The position numbers and the translations under genes are program-made. From NCBI RefSeq assembly GCF_000173075.1, contig NZ_ABVL01000003.1:62001-126000 (forward strand): DNA of 64,000 nt. The letters run 5' to 3'. The notes under the pieces are model-generated. The model saw only the letters and a program-made list of their open reading frames with translations, was not told where the DNA came from and searched no databases. Origin of the DNA: Chthoniobacter flavus Ellin428 (lineage in GTDB: Bacteria; Verrucomicrobiota; Verrucomicrobiia; Chthoniobacterales; Chthoniobacteraceae). Of this stretch, positions 1-9,937 are shown piece after piece (positions within the stretch are counted from its first letter, which is position 1; every line of letters begins with the position of its first letter).

Positions 1-170
1 GAACCCATCTTGTAATGGTTGGAAGAAATGGAGAGCGTGCCTGTGCTGGCTGCCCAATTTGCCGGAACCGTGTTTTCCAGATCCTGCTGGGCGTGAAGCA
101 ATCCTCCGCCCCCCAAAACCAAAACAAACAGGATCGCAAATACGCGGAGAATCGCACTGCATCGTTTCAC
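1..170 (-). CDS. N-terminus of a secreted polysaccharide-lyase-like protein (cut by window edge)
   Basis: Read on the minus strand, this stretch gives a clear signal peptide: basic VKRC, hydrophobic core AILRVFAILFVLVL, and a LLHAQ-type cleavage site. The mature sequence begins QQDLENTVPANWAAS and continues to LSISSNHYKMG at the window edge. That pattern resembles the N-terminal beta-sandwich domain of chondroitin lyases (PL8), where similar residues precede SL-W-W; this family call is inferred from about 30 residues. A GTG at 170 can start the frame. A better ATG at 183 follows a GGAGGAGGG ribosome site but is one base out of frame, so one extra base between 170 and 183 is likely. It is divergent from the GH16 genes, which fits a glycan-degradation locus. 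Confidence 0.5.
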   Translation of the reverse strand, partial: MKRCSAILRVFAILFVLVLGGGGLLHAQQDLENTVPANWAASTGTLSISSNHYKMG

Positions 171-183
171 CTTGGCGACGCAT

Positions 184-559
184 GGATGCCCTCCTCCTTC
201 TGGGGCGGAAATCGCGGAGAGCGGGCGATCGGCAGCAGGGCCGCGGCCGAATATCGCGAATGCTACGAAAGTAGACGATGCGCGGGAACGCAGTTGGAGG
301 ACGAGGGGGAGCTGTTGCATAGTTCTGGGGGCATTGCACTCGACTGGTGTCGGGCTATTCCGCCCGTCGGGCCGAATGGGGGTGGGGAGAATCTGCAGTC
401 ATTCCACGTAAAAATGCCCAATCCGTATATAGCGTAAACTCGCCATGCTCCCTCACTTGACTTCAGCCCCATTCGTCACCTCCGTGCGAGGCGCCGTTCC
501 GCGTATAGCGAGTTTTGGCTACAGGCAGAAATCCCGAATTTCCGCCATGATTGGAGTCG
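184..559. other. Divergent intergenic region
   Basis: About 375 bases separate the divergent lyase-like and GH16 genes. No convincing coding frame, RNA or repeat is visible. The purine-rich GGAGGAGGG on the minus strand near 188-196 would serve the lyase-like gene. It presumably holds promoters for both genes, but no clear -35/-10 pair can be assigned. Confidence 0.4.
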
Positions 560-1546
560 ATGCCTCCCTCGTCTTCGCCTTCACGCTCCCAGCAGAGATC
601 CATATCCCGCCGCGGCCGGTCGACGGTGGTTGCCTTGCTCGCCAGTGGATTTGCGCTCTTCGTCGGGCAAGCGAATAGCTCCGGCGAGGCGGTCAGCGGG
701 AATCCTGAGCCTGAGTCGCCAGGCATCAACGCCGCCGAAGCGGCGCATTGGCGACTCGTCTGGCGCGATGAATTCGACGGCACTGCGCTCGACGAGACGA
801 AATGGACTGCGCAAGCCACGCCACGCAAAGACACCCAAAACACGCCGGATGCCGTGAGCGTGCGCGACGGTATCATGACGATCACGACCTGGACCGAGGA
901 AGGGAAGCACCGCACCGGTTTCCTGAATTCCCGGGGGAAGTTTGAGACGACCTACGGCTGCTTCGAGGCGCGTATCCGGTTTCACAATTCACCCGGCCAA
1001 TGGGGAGCTTTCTGGCTCTCCTCGCCATCCCTCGGCAACCCGCTCGGCGACGTGGCCAAGGCCGGCGCGGAGATCGACATCGTAGAGCATCGCGCGGTCT
1101 ATGGCCTCGGCACCGGTGCCGGCAACGACGCGACCAATCTGCAAGGGATGGCGTTGCACTGGGACGGCTACGGGGAGCACCACCAATCCACGGGCCACCC
1201 CGGCCACCCCGCACCCGGGGCGCCGTCTCTGCAGGACAACTGGCATACCTATGCGGTGCTCTGGACGCCCGAGAAATATGTCTTCTACCTCGACGGCCAC
1301 GAGCAGTGGACCACGGACAAGGCCGTCTCGCAGCGGCCGGAGTTTCTCCTGTTCACCTGCGAAGTGGCGGACCGCGGCTGGGCTGGTGCTGTCCCGGAGG
1401 GTGGCTTTGGGAGTCGCCAAAAGAGCCAGACGAAAATGGAAGTCGATTGGGTGCGCGTCTGGCAAAAATCCTCGGAACCGCAGGGGTCACCGGTGTCTGT
1501 TTCGTCGCAGCCGCAGGCCCCCGAACTTTATCCGGGGGCTGAATAG
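560..1546 (+). CDS. Secreted glycoside hydrolase family 16 protein
   Basis: An extracellular endo-acting beta-glucanase/galactanase-type enzyme. The GH16 active-site motif EIDIVE is present (Glu171 nucleophile, Asp173, Glu176 acid/base, counted from this start). The mature domain opens with WRLVWRDEFDG and closes with the typical VDWVRVWQK strand. The N-terminus is a signal peptide: a twin-Arg region, then VVALLASGFALFVG. ATG 560 is preferred over TTG 551 because GGAG lies just upstream of the ATG. At about 328 residues it is a single-domain GH16 with no carbohydrate-binding module. A paralogue follows 450 bases downstream. The substrate (laminarin, agar, carrageenan or lichenan) cannot be decided from sequence. 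Confidence 0.9.
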   Translation: MPPSSSPSRSQQRSISRRGRSTVVALLASGFALFVGQANSSGEAVSGNPEPESPGINAAEAAHWRLVWRDEFDGTALDETKWTAQATPRKDTQNTPDAVSVRDGIMTITTWTEEGKHRTGFLNSRGKFETTYGCFEARIRFHNSPGQWGAFWLSSPSLGNPLGDVAKAGAEIDIVEHRAVYGLGTGAGNDATNLQGMALHWDGYGEHHQSTGHPGHPAPGAPSLQDNWHTYAVLWTPEKYVFYLDGHEQWTTDKAVSQRPEFLLFTCEVADRGWAGAVPEGGFGSRQKSQTKMEVDWVRVWQKSSEPQGSPVSVSSQPQAPELYPGAE

Positions 1547-1996
1547 GAGACAGACCGATGGAAGACCCAATCCGAGAACAACCCCCTGTCACAGAATAGA
1601 GATTTCACCTGGGCTCGGCCCGGAACGTGTGCCTCCAAGCAAGCGCGATTTACCGATGGGGACTTCCGCCCTATCCGTCTGAAAGCCAGCCGGCCAAAAG
1701 GAGCGCACGACTCTCTACACAGCGATGGCCCCGAAGGCCTCTCCAGCAGGAAAAATAGAACGTCCGGACCATGCGAACCAAAGTCAGATTCCGGGAACAG
1801 ACATTTGCTTCGCTCCCATCTCCTCCGCCTCACTCCCCCTATTGCCCGGTGAAAATCGGTAATCCCGCCATCCGGGCGACCGCTTATGTTCATCACGATC
1901 CAATGGCTTTGACTGTCGCACGAGCACGGTGCGCCCGTTTTTTGTAGCGAATTCATGTTACACGACAAAATCGCGCCATTGTTCTAAATTCTCTGC
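1547..1996. other. Intergenic region between the two GH16 genes
   Basis: No plausible gene was found on either strand; the longest open frames have no recognisable composition or motifs. No strong hairpin-plus-T-run terminator was seen. The length suggests that the second GH16 gene has its own promoter. Confidence 0.4.
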
Positions 1997-2935
1997 GTGC
2001 CCCGCCTTTTTTCACCTTCCTTATCCGTCTCAAAAAGATCGTCCTCTCTTTCCTGCCGCCGATGGCTGGCTGGGACGGTGTTGTCGCTGACGGGGCTTCT
2101 GTCCTTCGCGCCAAAATCTGAAAGCGCGGAGGCTTCGCCCGAAATCGCGACCAGCGTCTCGGAATCGGAACTCATCCCACCGGGCGTCTCCGCCGCCGAC
2201 GCCGGCCAATGGCGGATGGTGTGGCACGACGAATTCGACGGCGGCACGCTGGACGAAACCAAATGGAGCTATCGCTCTCTCGGGAAGCGGGAAAATGCCG
2301 TGCTCTCCAAAGACTGTATCTCGCTCGATGGCCACGGCTTGCTCCACGTGTGGGTGAAGGACAAGGACGGCGTCTTGCAAAACGGCATGATCGGCACCCA
2401 GAAGAAGTTTGAAGCCACGTACGGCATCATGGCCGCGCGCATCCAGTTTCCCCGCCAGCAGGGCCAGCACGGAAGTTTTTGGATGCAGCCCGGCAAGGCC
2501 GAAAAAGACGCGAGCGATGCCGCAGGCAGCGGCGCCGAGGTTGATGTGGTCGAATGGTTTGGCGCGGATCGCAAAGACAGTTCCACCGCCTCGAATGTCT
2601 ATTGGGGAAAACCCGAGGATCGCAAAAAGAATCGGATCGGTCACATGGTCGATTTGCACGGCATCCTCGAGCCGGGCGAACTGACGAGCGATGACTTCCA
2701 CATCTTTTCCGTCGAGTGGTCGCCCGAGAGTTACATCTTTCGCGTCGATGGCCACGAAACGATGCGCGTCACCGAGGGTGTTTCTCATCAGCCTGAATAC
2801 CTGATTCTGAGCCTGTTCACTGCCGATTGGGAAGCGGGCCGCCTCGATCGCAGCAAGTTGCCGAACAGCATGGACGTGGATTGGGTGCGCGTCTGGCAGA
2901 AGGCCGAAGAATCAACCGCTTCGATCCAGAGATAA
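1997..2935 (+). CDS. Secreted glycoside hydrolase family 16 protein, second copy
   Basis: A 312-residue paralogue of the preceding gene with the same architecture: signal peptide (LAGTVLSLTGLLSFAP), an opening WRMVWHDEFDGG, active site EVDVVE (Glu181, Asp183, Glu186), and a closing VDWVRVWQK. Translation starts at GTG 1997, the only start giving a complete signal peptide. Loops around the active site differ from the first copy (for example SDDFHIFSVEWSPES), so the two enzymes may cut different linkages or chain lengths. Tandem GH16 genes usually act together on one extracellular polysaccharide. That joint role is an inference. Confidence 0.9.
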   Translation: MPRLFSPSLSVSKRSSSLSCRRWLAGTVLSLTGLLSFAPKSESAEASPEIATSVSESELIPPGVSAADAGQWRMVWHDEFDGGTLDETKWSYRSLGKRENAVLSKDCISLDGHGLLHVWVKDKDGVLQNGMIGTQKKFEATYGIMAARIQFPRQQGQHGSFWMQPGKAEKDASDAAGSGAEVDVVEWFGADRKDSSTASNVYWGKPEDRKKNRIGHMVDLHGILEPGELTSDDFHIFSVEWSPESYIFRVDGHETMRVTEGVSHQPEYLILSLFTADWEAGRLDRSKLPNSMDVDWVRVWQKAEESTASIQR

Positions 2936-2958
2936 TTTCTCCATTCCCATCCCCGCTT

Positions 2959-3396
2959 ATGGTCCGTTTAGCGACACCACAGGAAGAATCCGCAACCCAC
3001 ACTGAAGAAGCCGCTCTCGCGACTTTTGCCTCATCCCATTCGCCAACGATCCCTTTCGATCCCGCGTTTGAAACCACGCTGAAAAAGCTGGTCGCCGAAG
3101 CAGTGGCGGAGCACATCGCGAAGATCACCGAAATAGCAGCGACGCGGGCGCTCGCGGCCCTCGATCGACCCTCCCGCGTGCTCCCGAACCACACCCCGAT
3201 CCGGGACCTGCCTTTGCCCACGCGGATCGCCAATGGCCTGCGGCGCATGGGGGTCCGGACGCTGGGAGAACTGACTGCTTTACACGCCGAAGATATCCTG
3301 TTGTCGCCCAACCTGGGTGAGCGTTCGCTCGATCAGCTCCGGCACGTCCTCGGCCTCATCGGCCGCAGTCTTTCCGAATCGCGCGGGACCAGATAA
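2959..3396 (+). CDS. Small protein with an RNA polymerase alpha-CTD-like domain
   Basis: A 145-residue protein starting at ATG 2959, 23 bases after the GH16 stop. Residues 80-138 read as an RpoA C-terminal domain: helix IRDLPLPTRIANGL, turn MGVRTLGEL, then the helix-hairpin-helix LSPNLGERSLDQLR. Residues matching the alpha-CTD DNA-contact set are kept: R89 (E. coli R265), N92 (N268), G120 (G296), R122 (K298) and S123 (S299). There is no alpha N-terminal domain. Residues 35-70 form a probable amphipathic helix. It could bind UP-element-like DNA or interact with activators. Closely related helix-hairpin-helix folds are the alternative. The domain call is firm; the role is unknown. Confidence 0.75.
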   Translation: MVRLATPQEESATHTEEAALATFASSHSPTIPFDPAFETTLKKLVAEAVAEHIAKITEIAATRALAALDRPSRVLPNHTPIRDLPLPTRIANGLRRMGVRTLGELTALHAEDILLSPNLGERSLDQLRHVLGLIGRSLSESRGTR

Positions 3397-3441
3397 CTCC
3401 GGGCTCCGGTTCAGATTTCAACGCTTACTGGATCTGGCGGT

Positions 3442-5101
3442 TCACTTGGGCTTCGTGTCTCCCCGGAGAATGGTCCAGATGAGAAGAGCCGCACCGGCCG
3501 TCGCGCCGAGGAAAAAGAGAATGGCCAGGCCGGGATATCCGAAGATGCGGAAATCCGTCTGCACTCGCATCAGCATCGCAGCGCCGACAATGAGTGCGGC
3601 CAGAATGAGGCCAAGCGTAATCCGATTGGCAACTTTCTGCATTCCAGCCATGAGCAGATCTTCGTCAATGGCTTCCACGTTTAGTCGCAGCTTGTTCGTC
3701 GCGAGTAATTCCAGGAGCTGATTCAGGCGCATGGGCAGCTTTTCGATCAATTCCCGGGTCTCGAGCATGGCGGTGAAAAAAGTACCGCTGTTGAAGGTCT
3801 TCATCGTTCGCTGACGAAAGATTTCCGCGGCATTGCGGCGAATGGATTCGTTCGGATCGAAATCGGGGGCGAGCGTGCGACCCACCAGATCGAGGTTGAG
3901 CAAAGTTTTGCCCAACATGGTGAGCTGGGGCGGCACCCGGATACCAGCATCGGCGGCGATGAGCTTGATCTGCATGACTTCCTTTCCCACCTGCCTTTGG
4001 CTCACCGTGGCGTCCTGCTGCTCCGCGACCATTTCGGCCATCCGCCGCCGAAACTGCAGTTCGTCAAAATCCTCTTTGGGCTCGCCGATCCGAATGGCCA
4101 GGTCGGCCGCCCGGTCGCTTTGCCCCTCCGACATGGCGAGCAACAACTTCAGCAACTGTTCCTGCAATGTGCCATCGATTCGCGCCGTCATGCCGAGATC
4201 CAGCAAGGCAATACGCCCGTCGTTGGTCAGGAAGACGTTGCCGGGATGCGGGTCGGCGTGAAAGAAGCCATCGACCAGGATTTGCTGGAGATAGGCGCGG
4301 AATAGTTCCTCGGCGAGGGCTTCGCCATCGATGTCGAGTTTGGCCAGCGGACTGAGTTTGGTGATCTTCCGGCCGGTGACGTACTCCATCGTCAGGACGC
4401 GGCTCGTGGAATAGTCGTCGATCGGTTGCGGAACGACGATCTTGGTGAAGCCAGCCAATTTTTCACCGAGCAGCCGGAGATTGCCCGCCTCGAGCCGATA
4501 ATCGAGCTCCCGCAGGAGCGATTTGCGAAGCTCCTCCACCATTCGAGTGAATCCGTAGCGACGCCCCGCTTCGGTATGATCGTCGAGGATCTGCGCCACT
4601 TCCTGCATGGCCTCCAAATCTTCGGCCACTTGCTCGCGCACGTGGGGGGCGTTGAACCTTTACGGCCACGGGACGGCCGTCGCGCAACGCCGCACGGTGG
4701 ACCTGGCCGAGCGAAGCTCCCGCGATGGGCGTGCTTTCAAATTCCGAAAATGCCTTGGAAAGGCGGGCGCCGATTTCCACCGCGACGATGGCCTCCACCT
4801 CGCCAAAAGAGAACGGCTCCACATTGTCCTGCAAACGCGAAAGCGCGTTCATGTACGAAGGCGGAACAAAATCCGCGCGGGTGGAAATCAACTGGCCGAA
4901 CTTGACGAAAGTCGGGCCGAGCTTTTCCAGGTCCGCGGCCAATTCCTTCGCCTCCGCCGGCACTGGTGGCGGCGAACCGTAGTCCAGCGAATCGTCAATG
5001 ATCGGGGCGCCTTTTACCAAATCCCCATGCCCGTATTTTACCAGCAACAGCAGAACGTCTTTGTAAAGCTGCAGGTGTTTCGGCTTCAGTGAAATGCCCA
5101 T
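3442..5101 (-). CDS. ubiB: ABC1/UbiB-family atypical kinase, frame broken by one extra base
   Basis: A membrane-associated protein of the ABC1/ADCK/UbiB family, linked to isoprenoid-quinone biosynthesis. Family motifs in order: KFGQLISTRADFVP (the KxGQ element), SLGQVHRA (Ala-rich loop), VAVKVQRP, HADPHPGN (catalytic loop), LLDLGM (metal-binding Asp). The C-terminus carries two membrane segments. The frame breaks at a run of six G at 4644-4649; deleting one joins VAVKVQRP to HVREQVAEDLEAM. The 1660-base length is one more than a multiple of three, as expected for one extra base. Start ATG 5101 (MGISLKPKHL) is favoured, though an in-frame ATG lies at 5218. It is divergent from the next gene. 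Confidence 0.85.
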
Positions 5102-5235
5102 ACGTTTGTTATTCGCGTGTGCGTGAGGAATCGCCCGTATTTGCCGGCCGGTTATCAACCCAATCGCGACAAGACCATGGAGCGCGCCCCGCCCGAACCG
5201 ATTTAAATAGCCCCTCACGACATCGTTAATTTCCT

Positions 5236-6669
5236 GTGTGGGATCTCCACTTCACCACGAACTATTGGCTGACGCGCCTCTGTTTCCAGCGCGGACTGGG
5301 GGCGATCTATCTCATCGCATTCCTAATTGCGGCCAATCAATTCATCCCGCTCCTGGGGATGCGCGGTCTGCTGCCGGTCGCTCGCTTTCTGCCCCGTCTT
5401 CGGTTCTGGGATGCACCGAGTATTTTTTGGATGAATCACTCCGATCGGTTTGTGACGACCATCATCTGGTGTGGAGTCGTTCTCTCGATCGCCGCCGTAA
5501 CCGGCTTCTCGGAATCATTTGGCCTCGGTGTTTCGACGGCCGTCTGGTTTCTGCTCTGGCTAATCTATCTATCTCTCGTGAACGCAGGGCAGGTCTTTTA
5601 CGGCTTCGGGTGGGAAACGATGCTGCTGGAATCCGGTTTCCTCGCCATTTTCCTCGGTTCCTCAGACTCGCCCCCTCCCACCGTGCTGATGTGGCTTATC
5701 ACCTGGCTGCTCTTTCGGGTCATGTTCGGCGCGGGAATGATCAAGCTCCGCGCCGATCCTTGCTGGCGTAATCTGACTTGTCTCTTTTACCACTACGAGA
5801 CCCAGCCTTCACCCAATCCGCTGAGCCGCTCTTTTCATCGGCTGCCCCCTGCGGTCCACAAGGCCGGCGTCATTTTCAATCACTTCGTGGAGTTGGTGGT
5901 TCCCTGGTTTTACTTCGCGCCTCATCCGCTTTGCAATTTTGCCGGCGCTCTGACGATCTTTTTCCAGCTCACACTGATCTTCAGTGGCAACCTCTCCTGG
6001 CTCAACTATCTCACGATCGTCCTTTGCATTCCGTGTTTCGACGATCGCTGCCTCGGCCACTTCCTTTCGGTTCCGTCTTTGGAATCGCAGATGATCAATA
6101 GGCCGCATGAGATCGCCGTGGCCTGCCTGGTCGTGCTGGTGATCTGGCGCAGCGTTGAACCCGCTCGCAATTTGTTCTCAGCCCGCCAAGTGATGAACGC
6201 GAGTTTTGAGCCGCTGCATTTGGTTAACACCTATGGAGCCTTTGGTGCGGTCACTCGCCAGCGGTTGGAGATCGTCATCAAAGGCACCCTCGCTGGATAT
6301 CCAGACGACTCGGCTGAATGGCGGGAGTATGAGTTCAAGGCGAAACCGGGCAACCCTCGGCGCCCACCGTCATTCGTTTCGCCCTACCATTACAAGCTCG
6401 ACTGGCAGATGTGGTTTTTACCGGGTTCCCTCCCCCAATTGAATCCGTGGTTCATGTGCCTCGTGCAGAAACTTCTCCAGGGCGACGCCGGGATTTTAGC
6501 GCTCTTGAGACACAATCCCTTTCCCGGCGAACCACCAAAACAGATCCGGGCGGATTGTTACCGATATCAGTTCACGCAGGATGAAGAGCGAAATGCCGGC
6601 TACTGGAAACGCTCCTACGCGTGGGAATATCTTCCGCCGATGTCCGAAATCGATTTCGAGGGGGAATAG
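5236..6669 (+). CDS. Lipase maturation factor family membrane protein
   Basis: A 477-residue polytopic membrane protein similar to LMF1-family proteins (DUF1222). It opens with WDLHFTTNYWLTR LCFQRGLG, then has several hydrophobic helices. The hallmark MLLESGFLAIFLG and the loop IKLRADPCWRNLTCL-FYHYETQP-PNPLS follow. The soluble C-terminal domain ends in KLDWQMWF and NPFPGEPPKQIRA-YRYQFT. In animals LMF1 is an ER chaperone for lipase dimers. Bacterial members are unstudied and may help fold exported proteins. Translation starts at GTG 5236; no in-frame ATG lies near. It is monocistronic, divergent from ubiB and followed by a repeat-rich spacer. Confidence 0.85.
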   Translation: MWDLHFTTNYWLTRLCFQRGLGAIYLIAFLIAANQFIPLLGMRGLLPVARFLPRLRFWDAPSIFWMNHSDRFVTTIIWCGVVLSIAAVTGFSESFGLGVSTAVWFLLWLIYLSLVNAGQVFYGFGWETMLLESGFLAIFLGSSDSPPPTVLMWLITWLLFRVMFGAGMIKLRADPCWRNLTCLFYHYETQPSPNPLSRSFHRLPPAVHKAGVIFNHFVELVVPWFYFAPHPLCNFAGALTIFFQLTLIFSGNLSWLNYLTIVLCIPCFDDRCLGHFLSVPSLESQMINRPHEIAVACLVVLVIWRSVEPARNLFSARQVMNASFEPLHLVNTYGAFGAVTRQRLEIVIKGTLAGYPDDSAEWREYEFKAKPGNPRRPPSFVSPYHYKLDWQMWFLPGSLPQLNPWFMCLVQKLLQGDAGILALLRHNPFPGEPPKQIRADCYRYQFTQDEERNAGYWKRSYAWEYLPPMSEIDFEGE

Positions 6670-6748
6670 TGTGCGGCACCAATAAGGGAGCTCTTTGCCA
6701 TTGGGAGTAAGTGGCCTACAACCTGACGTACGCGCGCGGTGAAATCGC

Positions 6749-7007
6749 GGCAGTGAGCGCGAAGCGCCCCAACCACCCTCTTTGTCATCCTGAGCGGAGC
6801 GGGGAAGCATGGGCGGAGTCGAAGGACCTCCAATATCTGTGGGTTTTCGCGCGGAGCTTCAAGTGCGGCACTGTATCCACGGCCTGATTTCTCTCACCGC
6901 CTTCGCCCGGGATATTGGAGGTCCTTCGACTCCGTTCTGTCGCTTAGGCTCCTTCTCTGCGCTCAGGATGACAAAGAGAGTGGTTGGGGCGCTTCGCGCT
7001 CACTGCC
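6749..7007. repeat. Long inverted-repeat element (family B)
   Basis: The left arm begins at 6749 (GGCAGTGAGCGCGAAGCG) and runs through TCATCCTGAGCGGAGCG and GGAGTCGAAGGACCTCC. The right arm carries the same blocks in reverse order and opposite orientation, ending at 7007. Arms are roughly 90 bases around a short centre, so the transcript would form one long hairpin. A second copy with the same blocks is at 38.2-38.5 kb. It fills most of the 470-base gap between the LMF gene and the next gene. No coding frame is credible. Confidence 0.85.
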
Positions 7008-7139
7008 ACGAATTTCACCACCATCATCATTTGTCGCAGTTCACCACGTCGTAAGCCACCCACTCGAACCAGCGGAGAGCTGACAACGGAGGTTTCGGCA
7101 GAACCGCGGAACATCTCCGCCACGAAGCTTTTCTATCGG

Positions 7140-7757
7140 ATGAACGCGACAATTCGTTCCCCGAAAACACCCGTGAATTCTTCAACACATTCCGAACGAC
7201 CGGTGGAATCGGAGTCTTCCGATTCCAAATCAAATAGGGATACCGTCCACGAGCGGCAAAAAGGCCGGGGTTCCCGATGGACAGACTATATTCCTCTGCT
7301 GGTCATCGTGGCCGCCGCGCTGGCGGCGGCGGCGGCCAAGGAGATTGCTTATGGCACCTGGCACTGGATGGAGTGGATGCAGGATTTCATGGGATTCTTC
7401 CTCGTCATCTTCTCCCTTTTCAAATTCTTCGACATGGAGGGATTCGCCGATGGATTCCAGATGTACGATCTTCTGGCGAAACGCCTGCGCTTTTACGCTC
7501 ACGTTTATCCGTTCATCGAATGCGGACTTGGTCTGGGCTATCTGGCCCGCTGGCACCTGGAAGCGATTTATGCCATCACCGTGGTGGTAATGATCTTCGG
7601 TGCGCTCGGAGTCTGCAATGCGCTGCGCAAAGGGCTCGACCTCGAATGTGCGTGCATGGGCAATGTCCTGAAAGTGCCGCTTTCGACTGTCGCCTTGGTG
7701 GAAGACTTGGGAATGGCTGCGATGGCCGCGGCGATGTGGTGGATCGGTCGACCCTAG
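7140..7757 (+). CDS. MauE/DoxX-like redox-associated membrane protein
   Basis: A protein of about 205 residues with a polar, disordered N-terminal 45 residues and four membrane helices (YIPLLVIVAAALAAAAA; MGFFLVIFSLFKFF; ECGLGLGYLARW; AITVVVMIFGALGV). The diagnostic element is LECACMGNVLKVPLST near the C-terminus: a CxC pair followed by the helix start seen in MauE/DoxX-type proteins. Those proteins are linked to disulfide or quinone redox chemistry. FDMEGFADGF, typical of DoxX-like first helices, is also present. ATG 7140 is the first start downstream of the inverted-repeat element. Function is inferred from family only. Confidence 0.7.
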   Translation: MNATIRSPKTPVNSSTHSERPVESESSDSKSNRDTVHERQKGRGSRWTDYIPLLVIVAAALAAAAAKEIAYGTWHWMEWMQDFMGFFLVIFSLFKFFDMEGFADGFQMYDLLAKRLRFYAHVYPFIECGLGLGYLARWHLEAIYAITVVVMIFGALGVCNALRKGLDLECACMGNVLKVPLSTVALVEDLGMAAMAAAMWWIGRP

Positions 7758-7784
7758 CGTCTGGCAGAATGACTATTGGGGCGG

Positions 7785-9742
7785 CTAAATCGGAGAATCG
7801 TGCAGCAGTTTTCGACGCACGACGGTGAGCAAACTTCCGGCAAGGATCACTTCTGCCTGCCGGTCACTCAGTTGATGTTTAACCTTCAGCCTTTCCCCTG
7901 TCCGCTGATGAGTCACCTCAATCGGTTGGCGCTTGGTGACGCACGTTCGCAGCTCCGGCAGAACGAGAATATCGCCCAGCTCGATGCTTTCCAAATCCCT
8001 GGCGTCGGTAAAGATCAGCGGCAGAATCCCGAAGTTGACGAGATTGTGCCAGTGAATGCGCGCGAAACTCACGGCGATGACGACTCGCAGACCCAGATAA
8101 CGTGGAGCCAGGGCGGCGTGCTCACGACTGGAACCTTGTCCGTAGTTCTCCCCTGCCACGATGATCGATGGACGATGTTGGTGCTCGTCCGTTCGCTTGA
8201 CGTAATCCTTGTCGACGTCACGGAAGACGAATTGGCTGATCGCCGGAATGTTACTCCGATACGGAAGCACCTGCATTCCCGCGGGCATGATTTCGTCCGT
8301 GGAGATGTTATCGCCTACTTTCAAAAGCACCGGGCACTCGAGTTCGTCGGGAAGTGGATCAAAGTCAGGCAAAGGTTGAATATTCGGCCCTTTTTCGAGC
8401 GTCGCAGTCGTGCCGGCCGGAGGCGGGGGCTGCATCATCGATGTATTCACGCGCACGGTTTTCGGTTCCGAGAAACGAGGGTATTTCATCGGCAAGGTGC
8501 GAGGATCGGTGATGACTCCCAGGAGTGCGGAAGCCGCGGCCGTCTCTGGACTGCAGAGATAGACTTGGTCTTCCCTGGTTCCGGAGCGTCCCGGAAAATT
8601 GCGCGGAACGGTGCGCAGACTGATGCGCCCCTGTCGCCGGGGCCTGCCCCCATGCCCGATGCAACCCATTGCAGCCCGCCTGGTGAATGCGCGCACCTGC
8701 ATGGATCAATTTTCCCGAGAAAGCCGAGTTCCACGAGGTTCTCCAGAATCTGCCGCGAGGTGGGATTCACGTCGAAAGACACTCGATTGTCGATCTGCCG
8801 CCCATCCACCATCATCGCCGGCACGGCAAAATCCCGCAGTCCCGGATTGGCTGACGAACCGATGTAGGTTTGATAGATTTCGCGCCCAGCGACTTCATGC
8901 ACCGGGACGACATTTCCCGGACTGCTCGGGCAGGCGATGAGCGGTTCGAGGCGCGAAAGATCGATTTCGTCCTGCTCATCATAGGCAGCATCCGTATCCG
9001 CGAGAATCTCCCGCCATTCGTCACCGCGCTGTTGCGTTTGCATGAATTGCCGCACTGCTTCGTCGGATGGGAATACCGAAGTCGTCGCTCCCAGTTCCGC
9101 GCCCATGTTGGCAATCACGTGACGATCCATCGCCGAGAGACATGCTAGGCCGTCTCCGAAATATTCGAAGATGCAACCGACCCCGCCCTTTACGCCATGA
9201 CGACGGAGCATCTCGAGAATTACATCCTTGGCGCTCACCCAATCTGGCAGCGTCCCGGTAAGACGAATGCCCCAGATTTTCGGCATGCGAACATGGAACG
9301 GCAGGCCGGCCATGGCCAGAGCGACCTCGAGACCGCCGGCGCCAATCGCCAACATGCCGAGGGCGCCGGACGCCGGAGTGTGGCTATCCGAGCCAAGCAG
9401 TGATTTTCCTGGGACTCCAAAACGCTCCATGTGCACTGGATGGCTCACGCCATTGCCCGGACGGCTGAACCAGAGTCCGTACCGCTGGCACGCACTGCGC
9501 AGGAACACATGATCGTCGGCGTTCCGAAAATCGTCCTGCACGAGATTGTGATCGACGTATTGGGCGGATAACTCCGTCCGCACTCGATCCAGTCCCGCCG
9601 CTTCCAGTTCCAGCATGACGAGCGTTCCCGTGGCATCCTGAGTGAGTGTCTGATCGATCTTCAGCGCTATCTCGTCGCCAGGGTCCATGCGTCCGGCGAC
9701 AAGATGACTTTCAATCAACTTTTGGGCGACGTTCCGGCTCAT
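7785..9742 (-). CDS. acn: Aconitate hydratase (Aquifex type), frame broken by clustered insertions
   Basis: Citrate/isocitrate isomerase of the TCA cycle, of the short form (about 650 residues). Visible hallmarks: [28 protein letters not shown], the cluster ligand in [13 protein letters not shown], then a swivel domain with [15 protein letters not shown]. Between 8600 and 8715 the frame changes repeatedly. Removing five single extra bases (A, T, G, G, G, each lengthening a homopolymer) restores [37 protein letters not shown], which contains the other two cluster cysteines. Total length is two more than a multiple of three, agreeing with five insertions. ATG 9742 starts [14 protein letters not shown]. 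Sequencing error is likelier than decay because the rest is perfectly conserved. Confidence 0.9.
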
Positions 9743-9937
9743 AGATATTCTGATCTTCTGCGCACAAACAGAATGCGGCGCCGCGGATCGTCGAGGGGCG
9801 AAGGTTGACGCACGTGAAATTCGTCACCGGAGGCCACCGCGCGCTTCAGGTCCGTCCCCGATTCCAAGGTCCAAAAACAAAAGGAGCTCCACCCTTCCGG
9901 GTAAAGCCCCCTTCTTTATTCCTGCTTCTGCGTGAAC

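Noticed and set aside
1528-1968. A 146-codon minus-strand frame between the GH16 genes
   Set aside because: Composition is not protein-like and no start signal or motif is visible.
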